Assembly (NCBI GenBank): GCA_965229635.1
Contig: OZ245894.1
Span: 4,154,001-4,218,000, forward strand
DNA length: 64,000 nucleotides
Source: BQJU01 sp965229635
GTDB taxonomy: Bacteria > Bacteroidota > Bacteroidia > Chitinophagales > Saprospiraceae
Direction: 5' to 3'
Shown: positions 34,198 to 42,937 of the stretch, piece after piece
How positions within the stretch are numbered: the first letter of the stretch is position 1
How the letters are laid out: every line of letters starts with the position of its first letter
Position numbers and translations under genes: made by a program
Notes under the pieces: model-generated
What the model saw: the letters and a program-made list of their open reading frames with translations, nothing else
The model's database searches: none
Told to the model about the DNA's origin: nothing

Positions 34198-35040
34198 GGA
34201 TAGTTTTTTGAAAAAGCCCCAAACGCCACTGGCTTTCACGCTTAGTTCATCGAGATTGGCCGTATCATTGACACTCAGTCTTTTGAGTCGGAACGGATCA
34301 GTATGCAGGGTGTTGAAGCCGTAGTCAACGGTAATGCCGCATTGATACCCGGCTGATTTTGCGAGGTTGATGTCTCGTTCATTATAGTCGCCGTTGGGGT
34401 AGGCAATGGCGTTAATTTTAAGTCCAAATTGCTGCTCCAGCAGTTCCTTTCCATGCACAATTTCCATCGTCGCTTCTTCATCATTGCATTGTGGTAAGAT
34501 GGGATGAAAAAGGGTATGTGCCTGGAAGTTAACTACGGACTTCATTTCTTCAATCTGTCTGCGGTTCATGGCTTGTGGCTGGTCGTATTCGTGTTCGGGA
34601 GAGAATCCGGCTTCTGCCAAAATGGTTAGTTTTTGCTGATTAGACACGCTTTTCAGTGCATCGCTGGAACGAGACGGATGTCTGACGGTAAACCAATAAT
34701 GTCGGTGCGTATCAATAATGCCTCCGCACAGATAAATACTGATGGGTATTTGTAATTCCTGAATCACAGGCAGTAATCGGTAATTGCCCAAGTGACCATC
34801 GTCAAAAGTGAGGATCATCGCTTTGGGGGGCAATGACGTTCCTTTTCGCCGGGCATCCAGGTAGTCCTCGATGCCAATGATCTGATAGCGTTTTTGCAGG
34901 AAGCGGAAAGTTTGCCGAGCCACCTCCGGAGAAATATCGTGAAAGAGCAGTATGGTCATTTTGTTGCGCTGGACCACTGCACGAAACAACCAGGGGAGTC
35001 CTGAAAAACGCAGTATTTTAAAGAGTATTCGATTGAGCAT
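34138..35040 (-). CDS. Polysaccharide deacetylase with an altered C-terminus
   Basis: The 300-residue NodB-family protein has MTILLFHDI, ILTFDDGHLGNY (the catalytic Asp pair), the zinc-binding histidines in FQAHTLFHPIL, and INAIAYPNGDYNERD (separate motifs). Its last residues (DKSPRCKIGTGCGQTKM) are encoded by the MITE-like element at 34067-34197 and look unrelated to the rest, so the natural end has probably been replaced; all catalytic motifs lie well before this point. It follows an asparagine synthetase gene with three bases between them. The role is deacetylation of a polysaccharide or its precursor. Confidence 0.82.
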   Translation of the reverse strand: MLNRILFKILRFSGLPWLFRAVVQRNKMTILLFHDISPEVARQTFRFLQKRYQIIGIEDYLDARRKGTSLPPKAMILTFDDGHLGNYRLLPVIQELQIPISIYLCGGIIDTHRHYWFTVRHPSRSSDALKSVSNQQKLTILAEAGFSPEHEYDQPQAMNRRQIEEMKSVVNFQAHTLFHPILPQCNDEEATMEIVHGKELLEQQFGLKINAIAYPNGDYNERDINLAKSAGYQCGITVDYGFNTLHTDPFRLKRLSVNDTANLDELSVKASGVWGFFKKLSFFDKSPRCKIGTGCGQTKM

Positions 35041-35043
35041 AGG

Positions 35044-36891
35044 TCAGTCCACAAATTGTCGGTACCAGTTTTCTAAATGAATCCATTTCCAGATGATCTT
35101 GGCGTGATTGCCCTTGTGGTTGAGATGATCGGCATACATCTTTTGGACTTTACCAATGTCCATCAGGTTGCGTGAAGCGAAGGATTCCGAATGGATCAAT
35201 TCTTTGATGTAGGACTGAAATACGGGTGCTCGAAACCATTCGTCCTGTGGTGTGCCAAAACCCATTTTATCTTGTCGGACCCGAATTTTTTCGGGTAGTA
35301 AACCCTTGGTTGCCTCCCGCAAAATCTGTTTGGTCATGCCCTTATCTATGATTTTTTCCTCCGGAAGAGACAGGGTTCGTTCCACCAATCGGTGATCCAG
35401 AAAGGGGACCCTTGCTTCGATGGAAAACCACATGGAATTGCTGTCCTCCCATTTGAGCAGATGTTCCAGTTTGTATTCAAAATGATTGATCAATGATTCC
35501 TGTACGGTGGGCGATCCGTACAGATTTTCTACGATCACTTTTCGCTGTGAGGCATGGGCTTGTAGAAAATCTTTGGCAACATATCCCTTTTCCATCGCAC
35601 GTAGATAGGTACGCTGGTAGGCGGGAAGCATGAAGAACAGAAAAGATTTGAACCCGTACAGGGATCGATGGTTCTTGAAATAGTGAAACAGCTCCGTGGA
35701 GAGTTTACCCAGTCTTCCACTGAGCAATAGTCGCTTAAAATGAAAGCCGAAAAAATAGTGATACCCCGCCAGTTCTTCATCAGCTCCCTGCCCATCAAGG
35801 GTCACCGTGACGTGCTGACGAGCTAATTCCATCACCTTAAACTGAGCGTATGGAGAGGTACTGGGTACGGGCTCACCATGAGCAAAGACAAAGTCGGATA
35901 TATCTCGGTGTAGGCTATGTTCATCAGGATAGGTGAAATGCATATTTTTCAACTCTCCTTGAAACAGGTTGATAAACTTCGATTCATCACCCGTTTTGCC
36001 CTGACCATAGATGGCAGAAAAGGTGTTGAGCTCGTGCATTTTAAAGTGTTTCACCAGTCCGGAAACAATGCTTGAAGAGTCCAGGCCACCGCTCAGGCAT
36101 ACCCCAATGGGCACATCACTACGCAGCCGCATTCGCAAGGATTCGTAAAAGGCCTCCCGAAATTCCTCCGGATTATTGAAGGGCTCCTTCATTTCTTTGC
36201 GAATATCGTACCACTTAACAGGTTTAAAATCAGCATCTTGTAGTACGTCTTTTAAATTTATTTTGAACCAATGGCCGTGGTTGAGTTTTTTAATTTCCTC
36301 AAAGAAAGTATTGTTGGTTTGATCTGTTCTGTCAAAGATCATAAAGTCGAAAATCACGCCTTCATCGGGAGTTGGCTTTCTGCCCAGCACCTTCAGGATG
36401 CAAGGTACTTCCGATGCAAAAATAAATCGATCTTCGTCCAGGCAATAGTAAAACGGTTTGATTCCGTAGCGGTCTCGTGCACCAAATAATTCGCGAGTTT
36501 CTCTGTCATAAATGACCAGCGCAAACATGCCGTTCAGACGGTGCAGCATTGCTTCCCCCCAGGCCTGGTAGGCGGTCAACAGCACCTCGGTGTCGGTCTT
36601 GGTTTTGAATTGATATCCCTCCTGAATGAGGGTCGCTCTTAGTTCGATATAATTGTAAATCTCTCCATTGAAGATCATTACATATCGCTCATCATGGGAG
36701 AACATCGGTTGATGTCCAGCGGCCGAAAGATCAATGATGCTGAGCCTCACAAAACCTAGCCCCAGGTTTTTCTCCGCAAAGGTTCCATCATCATCCGGGC
36801 CCCGATGTTTCATCACACTCATCATGGCCCGAAGGCTGGACTCGGATACCGGGCTTTGATCAAAATTCACAATACCGGAAATACCACACAT
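35044..36891 (-). CDS. asnB: Asparagine synthase-like amidotransferase (glutamine-hydrolysing)
   Basis: The 615-residue product has both AsnB domains. The glutaminase domain begins MCGISGIVNF, with the catalytic Cys at position 2, MKHRGPDDDG and FNGEIYNYIELR. The synthetase domain carries the PP-loop VCLSGGLDSSSI and, further on, TLDGQGADEELAGYHYF, EARVPFLDHRLVE and KMGFGTPQDEW (separate motifs). In polysaccharide loci such proteins (WbpS-like) are thought to amidate uronic acids, and others do so in exosortase-associated EPS loci. Amidation of a sugar acid is therefore likely here, but ordinary asparagine synthesis cannot be excluded. It is one of three paralogues in the region. Confidence 0.87.
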   Translation of the reverse strand: MCGISGIVNFDQSPVSESSLRAMMSVMKHRGPDDDGTFAEKNLGLGFVRLSIIDLSAAGHQPMFSHDERYVMIFNGEIYNYIELRATLIQEGYQFKTKTDTEVLLTAYQAWGEAMLHRLNGMFALVIYDRETRELFGARDRYGIKPFYYCLDEDRFIFASEVPCILKVLGRKPTPDEGVIFDFMIFDRTDQTNNTFFEEIKKLNHGHWFKINLKDVLQDADFKPVKWYDIRKEMKEPFNNPEEFREAFYESLRMRLRSDVPIGVCLSGGLDSSSIVSGLVKHFKMHELNTFSAIYGQGKTGDESKFINLFQGELKNMHFTYPDEHSLHRDISDFVFAHGEPVPSTSPYAQFKVMELARQHVTVTLDGQGADEELAGYHYFFGFHFKRLLLSGRLGKLSTELFHYFKNHRSLYGFKSFLFFMLPAYQRTYLRAMEKGYVAKDFLQAHASQRKVIVENLYGSPTVQESLINHFEYKLEHLLKWEDSNSMWFSIEARVPFLDHRLVERTLSLPEEKIIDKGMTKQILREATKGLLPEKIRVRQDKMGFGTPQDEWFRAPVFQSYIKELIHSESFASRNLMDIGKVQKMYADHLNHKGNHAKIIWKWIHLENWYRQFVD

Positions 36892-36898
36892 ATTTTCC

Positions 36899-37873
36899 TT
36901 ATTTTGAAATCACAGACTTATAAATTGCAATGATTTTCTGAGCAATGGTTTGGGCGTCAAGCCCCAAGTCGAGAATGCGTTGACGTCCGTTCGTTCGACC
37001 ATTTTGGTCGGCCCACTGCAGTGCAGCTTCCACTTGCCGGGCAAAATGCGCAGGGTCATAACTGGCCACAAGACAACCCGGAGTATCTCCAATGACCCAG
37101 GCAGCATCACCTGCCGGCGTGACTACCATCGGGCAGCCACAAGTCATGGCTTCCTTGACCACATTGGGCGAACCTTCGCTAAAGGAGCTCAGTGTAAATA
37201 CATCAACGGCATTGAGATACTGCACAACCACATCGTGCTCTACATCGTAGATATTGATCAATTCAATATCAGGTCGTTTGAGGGAAGATACGGCAGCACG
37301 GACCAAACTAATATTTTTGTTTTCATCAGTAGGGCTTCCCAGAAAAAGTACGTACTTCTTTTCTGGCTTCAGCCCCAGCTTTTGACGGGCACATTTTCCC
37401 TCCAGTACAAACTGTTCCATTCGCACCCCATTTGGTACCAGATGAGAAATTTTCTTGCGGAATACCACCTTTTCCAGATTTGGCGATTTGGAAATAATGG
37501 CCTTGATAAAGGGTTGTATGGCCAATGCGAAGAGGATTAGCAAACGGCTTTTTAGCTCAACTTTATTTGCCCCGCGATAGGTGCCCACCGCATCATCTCC
37601 CATCAAGGAGACGACCACCGGATGGCGACTCGTAGCGAGCACGGCCACCCAGCCACAGAGAGAATAGTGAGCGTGGATCAGATCGTAGTAATGATGACGC
37701 AGGTGTTCGCGCAGCTTGGGAATACTTTTCAGGTAGCTACGTATCCCTTTTCCCTCAATGGGGAAATAGTCCACTTTAATGCCTGCTGCCACCAGAGAAT
37801 CTCCCTGTGATTGGATAAACGGAGCGATTTTGTATCGGGGGTCATTTCCACTAATTACAAAGAGAACTTTCAT
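36899..37873 (-). CDS. Family 4-type glycosyltransferase
   Basis: The 324-residue GT-B protein has the N-terminal MKVLFVISGNDPRYK, LIHAHYSLCGWVAVL, the central KYVLFLGSPTDENKNISLVRAAV, and the donor-binding motif FTLSSFSEGSPNVVKEAMTCGCPMVVTPAGD with the E-x7-E glutamate pattern (separate motifs). It adds a sugar from a nucleotide donor with retention of configuration in the cytosol. Its ATG overlaps the stop of the ATP-grasp gene (ATGA). The sugar is unknown. Confidence 0.87.
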   Translation of the reverse strand: MKVLFVISGNDPRYKIAPFIQSQGDSLVAAGIKVDYFPIEGKGIRSYLKSIPKLREHLRHHYYDLIHAHYSLCGWVAVLATSRHPVVVSLMGDDAVGTYRGANKVELKSRLLILFALAIQPFIKAIISKSPNLEKVVFRKKISHLVPNGVRMEQFVLEGKCARQKLGLKPEKKYVLFLGSPTDENKNISLVRAAVSSLKRPDIELINIYDVEHDVVVQYLNAVDVFTLSSFSEGSPNVVKEAMTCGCPMVVTPAGDAAWVIGDTPGCLVASYDPAHFARQVEAALQWADQNGRTNGRQRILDLGLDAQTIAQKIIAIYKSVISK

Positions 37874-38952
37874 GATGCTTTGACCGGACTTTTTTCCTTT
37901 TGCAATACTTCTAAAAAGTAGTCCAGCCTCAGCAGAAAGGACTCATAGCGATTGAAATCACCGGCTTCAAACACCCATTGCCCGTTTTGATTGAGGTACC
38001 TCCCGGGCTCTCCATCGATAAGCATCTGGTAAGGATCGGACTGACCGAAGGTACACTGCATTTCGTTGACCAGATATTGGCCATCCTGGCCCACAAAAAT
38101 ATCGACTGATTGGGAACGAAATCCTCTTAAATCAGTGACCCATTTAACAAAATCCAGCAGGTCTAGTGGTGGATTTTCGTAACCCTTAATCAGACTACCG
38201 CTGGCCATTTCTCCCTTCACCATTTTTTTATGCGCAAAGAAAGAATCTCCGATTCGCACACAACGCCACTCATAGGTGTGCGGGATGAATTGTTGTAAAA
38301 TAACGTACTGCGTTTGCAGTTCGGCATTTTGCTGTTGATATTGCTGAAGTTTGTCAAGGAGTGCAACGGGATTGAGTAGCTTTTTGAAGGCCCGTTTTAC
38401 AAAGCCTTTTTTCTGCCAATTTGGACCGACTTTCTTATTGGCTCCCTTGCCGGAAAAAAGATCATTGACATAACTCATTGCCTCCTCCCGACTTTTTAAA
38501 ATGCTCACCCCACGTCCTGAAGCGCCAATGTTGGTTTTGCCTACCTGAGGCAACTCTGCCGTTTTCAGAAACTCCAGTGCTTCTTGTCGGTTGTAGAAAA
38601 CACTGGTAACCGGATGTGGTACCTCATTGGCCTCCAGCCAATAGGATAGATATTTTTTGTTTTCGTACACCAGAATTTCCTCCAGGAAGGGAAATACGGG
38701 ATAACCACATTGCTCATGCAGTATGCTCACCCTTTCGTCATAGAGGTTTTTGTAAGTATTGGTAATATTGGGCGGCAAGGCCAGCAAGGCATCCGGTTGA
38801 GCCTGTTTTATGACTGACAACCAGTTGGATTTTGTGAGGTCGACGATTTCCCAAGTGAGCGTGTCGCTGCGCTCCCGGCAGGCATTTTCCCACTGGCGCA
38901 GGTGCTCATCTTCAAATTCACCTTTTAGAATAAGAAAGTGCAGCTTGTCCAT
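37870..38952 (-). CDS. ATP-grasp (RimK-like) ligase
   Basis: The 360-residue product shows an ATP-grasp layout: a Rossmann-like start (LHFLILKGEFEDEHL), the grasp entry VYENKKYLSYWLEANEVPHP, the glycine-rich lid LPQVGKTNIGASGRGVSIL, IPHTYEWRCVRIGDSFFAHKKM, and the metal-binding end VDIFVGQDGQYLVNEMQCTFGQS (separate motifs) containing an E-x-N-like element. Family members join a carboxylate to an amine through an acyl phosphate. Between a glycosyltransferase and a FemAB-like transferase it may attach an amino acid to a sugar acid or make an amide precursor. It overlaps both neighbouring genes, indicating coupled translation. Confidence 0.78.
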   Translation of the reverse strand: MDKLHFLILKGEFEDEHLRQWENACRERSDTLTWEIVDLTKSNWLSVIKQAQPDALLALPPNITNTYKNLYDERVSILHEQCGYPVFPFLEEILVYENKKYLSYWLEANEVPHPVTSVFYNRQEALEFLKTAELPQVGKTNIGASGRGVSILKSREEAMSYVNDLFSGKGANKKVGPNWQKKGFVKRAFKKLLNPVALLDKLQQYQQQNAELQTQYVILQQFIPHTYEWRCVRIGDSFFAHKKMVKGEMASGSLIKGYENPPLDLLDFVKWVTDLRGFRSQSVDIFVGQDGQYLVNEMQCTFGQSDPYQMLIDGEPGRYLNQNGQWVFEAGDFNRYESFLLRLDYFLEVLQKEKSPVKAS

Positions 38953-40052
38953 ATTACGGAGTGGTAGTTTAATCTGAAGCGAGGTTTAATTTGTTTGCGG
39001 TAGAACGCGATCAAAGTCTTATTCTTGCGTATCCAATGGTCCATTTTTGTGCGCAATATAAATCGTGTGTTACTGGGATGGGCTACGCCAACCCGATGCA
39101 CTTCCAGGTTCTTGGTCGAGAAGAAGGATTTATAGCCTTCATTACCCACGCCAAAATCCAGTTTGCTCATGTCATGGCTGACCATCCATTTTCCGATGTA
39201 GATCATCAGTGCTCGCCCCGGACTATATCGGAAATACTTCGGATCGTACGTTTGAGAGTGTCCGATTAGGTGGTCATTCTGTTGGAGACAAACATTGAAG
39301 GCAATGCGCTGGTCGCCAATCAGAATGGAGAACCTGCGCAAAATCCCATCGTCGGCCCACGACTGAAATATCTCGAGAAGATACTGTCTTTCCTGAGGAG
39401 CTCTGTAGTCAGAAGGAGTGGAAGTGTTGTCCCACCTCCTGATGTGGACCTGGCAAAAGCCTTGAACCCATTCTTCCAGACATTCATCATCAGTGAATAC
39501 TTCATATACCGCACCTTGTTGCTTTTTCAATCGGTTGAATTGATAGCGCAATTTGGTTTTATTGATCTTTTTGAAAAAAGCTTGTGGATTCTCCTGCTCC
39601 AGAACCGGGCACAGGGTTTGCACCCGATTGCCCCAAAATAGTTTGGATTCATTTCCCAATCTTTCAAAAATGGGCATGTAGGTGGCCCAACTGGGCTGCT
39701 TATTTAATACAAAGGCCAGCTTTTTTTGCCGGATCAAATCAAAAAACGACGCAAAAATCTGCTCAATTTCTTGTTCGCGCAACTGTCGGTCGATGACAAA
39801 AAAATTGTGATCTGTTTTTACATCGCTCAAAAAATAATAAGTGTTTTTGATCTTCCTGAAAAATACTGCCGCGACCAGCGCTTCACCTTTGGTACATTGG
39901 AAAAGCAGAATTGATTCCTTAAATCTTATAGCCAGGGTTTTTATAAAACTTGGTGACTGAAAGACCGATTGGTGCAGGCAATTTTTCCACAGCTGAGCAT
40001 AGGTATTCCAGAAATCATCGTCTGGAAGTTCCGGGAATATTCGACATTCCAT
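38925..40052 (-). CDS. FemAB/GNAT-type acyltransferase, tandem copy 1
   Basis: The 375-residue protein is clearly similar over its whole length to the next gene upstream (40074): both have FWxxYxxLWxNxLxQSxFQxPxFI at the start, SDVK/SEVK-SDHN, a lysine-rich linker with RYQFNRLKKQQ, IRRW or IKRW, and YSPGRALMIYIGKWM or YSPGKALIHFIGEWM followed by LDFGVGNEGYK. These are features of FemAB-type acetyltransferase_6 proteins. It might transfer acyl or aminoacyl groups to a polysaccharide unit. The last 28 bases overlap the ATP-grasp gene. Confidence 0.8.
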   Translation of the reverse strand: MECRIFPELPDDDFWNTYAQLWKNCLHQSVFQSPSFIKTLAIRFKESILLFQCTKGEALVAAVFFRKIKNTYYFLSDVKTDHNFFVIDRQLREQEIEQIFASFFDLIRQKKLAFVLNKQPSWATYMPIFERLGNESKLFWGNRVQTLCPVLEQENPQAFFKKINKTKLRYQFNRLKKQQGAVYEVFTDDECLEEWVQGFCQVHIRRWDNTSTPSDYRAPQERQYLLEIFQSWADDGILRRFSILIGDQRIAFNVCLQQNDHLIGHSQTYDPKYFRYSPGRALMIYIGKWMVSHDMSKLDFGVGNEGYKSFFSTKNLEVHRVGVAHPSNTRFILRTKMDHWIRKNKTLIAFYRKQIKPRFRLNYHSVIWTSCTFLF

Positions 40053-40073
40053 GGGTTTAAGGTTTTCGAAGGT

Positions 40074-41165
40074 CTATTTTTTACTAACTGGTTTGATCTT
40101 TTCCCGGTAAAATTTTCTCAGGCGTTCATTGTTTCTCAGGGATTGAGCAATTTTCGCTTTGAAAATAAACGGGAAATGTAACGGGGGGGAAATAAAGATT
40201 CTATTGAGTTTGGGCTCAGTATTGGTAAACTCGTATTTGTATTTTTCGTCGCCCTGACCAAAGTCGAGGGTCTTTAATTTTTTTCCGGCCATCCATTCCC
40301 CGATGAAGTGGATCAGGGCTTTTCCGGGACTGTATTTTCGGTAATTATTGTCATAGGCGGTAGTATGGTGGATAAGGCTGTCCTTGTGTAATAAACCAAT
40401 CACAAAACCGATTCGGGTTCCATTGGCAATTTTAATGGAAAAGCGGACTAAAACTTCATCCTTAATCCATGCTTGTAGGCACTGCAATAGGAATTTCTCT
40501 TCTCCTTGTTCCTCGTACCTGGAAGGGGTAGTGGTGCCTTTCCAGCGTTTGATGTGCAGTTCGCAAAACTGACTAACCCAGGCGGTTAAGTCCTCCTCCT
40601 GGCGAAAGACCTCAAAATCAGCCTCCTGTTGATTCTTCAAGCGATTTACACGATATCTCAATTCCCTGGAGCCGTTAAAACGCTCATAAATGGCCTGTCC
40701 GGATGTCTCCTTCAGTGTAGGGCACACCGAATAGGGGTGATTGTCCCAAAACAAGGTGCTTTTAAGTCCAAGTTCATTGATCATGGGCGCATAGCTGGCC
40801 CAATCGGGAAAATTATTTAATACAAATGCCCATCCCCGCTTTTTTATGGCGGACAGGAGTTCCCGAAAAATTTCTGACAAATCTTCAGGCGTACAGTTTT
40901 GGTGCAATACCAGCGTATTGTGATCGGATTTGACCTCGCTAAGAAAAACGTATTGCCCCTTGGTTTTTCGGAAAAAGGCAGCGCCCAGCAGTTGGTCGTC
41001 TTTTCGGCACTCGAAATGCACCACTTTATTTTCAAATTTTTTGGCTAAAAACTCAATGAAGTGCGGAGCTTGAAAAGGGGATTGGTCCAGGCTATTTTGC
41101 CACAATGTGGTGTATTCCTGCCAAAAAGCGGGAAGCAATCCGTCCTTGGAAAAAAAACCGGTCAT
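40074..41165 (-). CDS. FemAB/GNAT-type acyltransferase, tandem copy 2
   Basis: I use the ATG at 41165 (MTGFFSKDGLLPAFWQEY, 363 residues), which overlaps the TAA stop of the asparagine-synthetase-like gene as TAATG, rather than the longer open frame upstream. The sequence is a paralogue of the gene at 38925, with SEVKSDHNTLVLHQN, LRYRVNRLKNQQ, HIKRWKGTTTPSRY, YSPGKALIHFIGEWM and LDFGQGDEKYK (separate motifs). Two adjacent copies suggest duplication followed by divergence to two acceptor positions or two donor groups. Function is inferred from the FemAB/GNAT family. Confidence 0.8.
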   Translation of the reverse strand: MTGFFSKDGLLPAFWQEYTTLWQNSLDQSPFQAPHFIEFLAKKFENKVVHFECRKDDQLLGAAFFRKTKGQYVFLSEVKSDHNTLVLHQNCTPEDLSEIFRELLSAIKKRGWAFVLNNFPDWASYAPMINELGLKSTLFWDNHPYSVCPTLKETSGQAIYERFNGSRELRYRVNRLKNQQEADFEVFRQEEDLTAWVSQFCELHIKRWKGTTTPSRYEEQGEEKFLLQCLQAWIKDEVLVRFSIKIANGTRIGFVIGLLHKDSLIHHTTAYDNNYRKYSPGKALIHFIGEWMAGKKLKTLDFGQGDEKYKYEFTNTEPKLNRIFISPPLHFPFIFKAKIAQSLRNNERLRKFYREKIKPVSKK

Positions 41166-42937
41166 TATAGTAGAGAAGTTGGGTGGGTGATGGTAGGTTG
41201 AGCTGCCTGCCAACCTGCTAAAACAGAGTACAGTCGTATCCATTCCTGCACGTGAGCTCCGTTGGCCAGGTCATTTTTCGACCTACTTAAATATTTCGAA
41301 AAAGACTTTGGAATGCCATCTCCGTTAGTCATATCTCCCATTTTGGGGAAATCCTTACGGAAATAGGCCTCCACAGCGTTGCTGTCCATTTCGGGTTTTT
41401 GCAGGAATTTTTTCAATACTACTTTACCCACTAAAAAGGGAAAACGCCAGCCTTCCAGCACATCAGCAGGACTGTAGCCTTTATTGGTTGGTAAATGGTA
41501 TAACTTTTTGTGGCTTTCGCGAATGAAGGTGGCATAGAAAACCTGCCCTTTCATGCGTTTGGCCTTGGTCTTTTCAAATAACCGCGCGTGCACGCCCGAC
41601 CAGATGGTGCTATTTAGTGCCCGGAAAAACTCCAGGTTAAGATAAGGGGTCCGGTTGTTGAAATAATGACTTTGCATCACTAGTTCCGGACCAAAATATT
41701 TGCGGAAGATTTCGTTAAAGACGAAGTCATAAAACTTGTGATTGCGGTCCCAGCCTTCCCTTAGCTGTAGATAGTTTTCCAGGTCGCTGACCAACGCATC
41801 AAACTCCTTGCGAAAGTGATCCATTCCCCACAGCTTTAACCGCCCCTTCATGCTATCTTTCCAGGATTCATCCGTGGCAGAAAATAGTTGGATCAATGAC
41901 TCACTCATCATCACCCCGGGAAGGTGCAGCGCCCGGAAGAGTTCGCTGCCAAAATTACCGGTAATGATGTAATCGACTTCGGTTGATAGGCTTCGCGCCG
42001 CATATTCGTAGTGGGGACGGCTGTAGTTGCCGTTGTAGTCGGTTAATTGCATGAACCGGTGTCCGGCATCCATGGCTTCTTCACGGATATAGCGTTGATC
42101 CAGGAGGATGGCCTTGTAGGGAATGCCCAGTTTTTTGGCCTGACCTGCCGGGAAAGTGACGTCTGATGACTCGGGCCGACCAAAACTGTAGGTGCCAAAT
42201 TGTTTTCCGGCTTTTGCAGCGGCAGCCACCAGCGTGCGGCCATCAAAACCACCGGTCAGAGAGATGGCAAATGACTTGTCCGGGAAAAAGCGTTGCGTTT
42301 CTTTTTGAAAATAGTCCGTCAAAAATTGCAGACTGTCCCTGGTGCGATCCTGCACTGTGCCGAAGTAATGACTGATGTCAAATTGCCCCTTGACCTCGGT
42401 GCCTTGATTGTTCAAATGCAAGTGCCGGTGGGCTGGAAGCAGTGACATTTCCCGCCACCAGGTTGAATTAAAAAATGGGTAATTGAACAGCAGCCGTTCC
42501 AGTAGATTTCGGTGGTTTGGTTGCAATCCACCCGTGCCTTTTGCCAGAAAATGAGCTGAAGAACAAAGCTTGATTTTATCGGAGCGTTGCACAAAATAGA
42601 TTGGAAAAATGGCTCCGAATGAAGACCCGCAACGAATTTCCTGATCCTGAAGCAAAAACCAGTAATAATGACCCTTGATATGTTCGTAGAGCAGCGCTTC
42701 ATTTAAGCCCCCATCCGAGCGGATGATGGTGGAGGGAACCGCCTGGTCCGATTTGAAGACCGGATCGCCGAGCAAAATAAACTGATCACCGGCAAAGGTC
42801 CAGGTTTGCAGTTGCTGAGCACCGGTGTTCAAGTATAAAACCTGGGATTTCACCGATCTAACATCGGGAATTTCTTCCACGATTTTGCTCGTCAATTGTT
42901 GGGCGCTATTTGGACAATAGTCGAGGAAAAAAAACAT
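41165..42937 (-). CDS. Degenerate asparagine-synthetase-like protein
   Basis: The ATG at 42937 overlaps the preceding TGA (TGATG) and gives 590 residues starting MFFFLDYCPNSAQQL. The N-terminal domain keeps the fold pattern (GHYYWFLLQDQEIRCGSSFGAIFPIYF) but has no catalytic cysteine at position 2, so it cannot hydrolyse glutamine in the usual way. The synthetase PP-loop is present in altered form, ISLTGGFDGRTL, where active enzymes have SGGLDS; YKGQVFYATF-like and LDQRYIREEAM regions follow. It could use free ammonia, adenylate a carboxylate without an amide transfer, or have lost activity. It lies between a deacetylase and the two FemAB genes with coupled ends. Confidence 0.8.
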   Translation of the reverse strand: MFFFLDYCPNSAQQLTSKIVEEIPDVRSVKSQVLYLNTGAQQLQTWTFAGDQFILLGDPVFKSDQAVPSTIIRSDGGLNEALLYEHIKGHYYWFLLQDQEIRCGSSFGAIFPIYFVQRSDKIKLCSSAHFLAKGTGGLQPNHRNLLERLLFNYPFFNSTWWREMSLLPAHRHLHLNNQGTEVKGQFDISHYFGTVQDRTRDSLQFLTDYFQKETQRFFPDKSFAISLTGGFDGRTLVAAAAKAGKQFGTYSFGRPESSDVTFPAGQAKKLGIPYKAILLDQRYIREEAMDAGHRFMQLTDYNGNYSRPHYEYAARSLSTEVDYIITGNFGSELFRALHLPGVMMSESLIQLFSATDESWKDSMKGRLKLWGMDHFRKEFDALVSDLENYLQLREGWDRNHKFYDFVFNEIFRKYFGPELVMQSHYFNNRTPYLNLEFFRALNSTIWSGVHARLFEKTKAKRMKGQVFYATFIRESHKKLYHLPTNKGYSPADVLEGWRFPFLVGKVVLKKFLQKPEMDSNAVEAYFRKDFPKMGDMTNGDGIPKSFSKYLSRSKNDLANGAHVQEWIRLYSVLAGWQAAQPTITHPTSLL

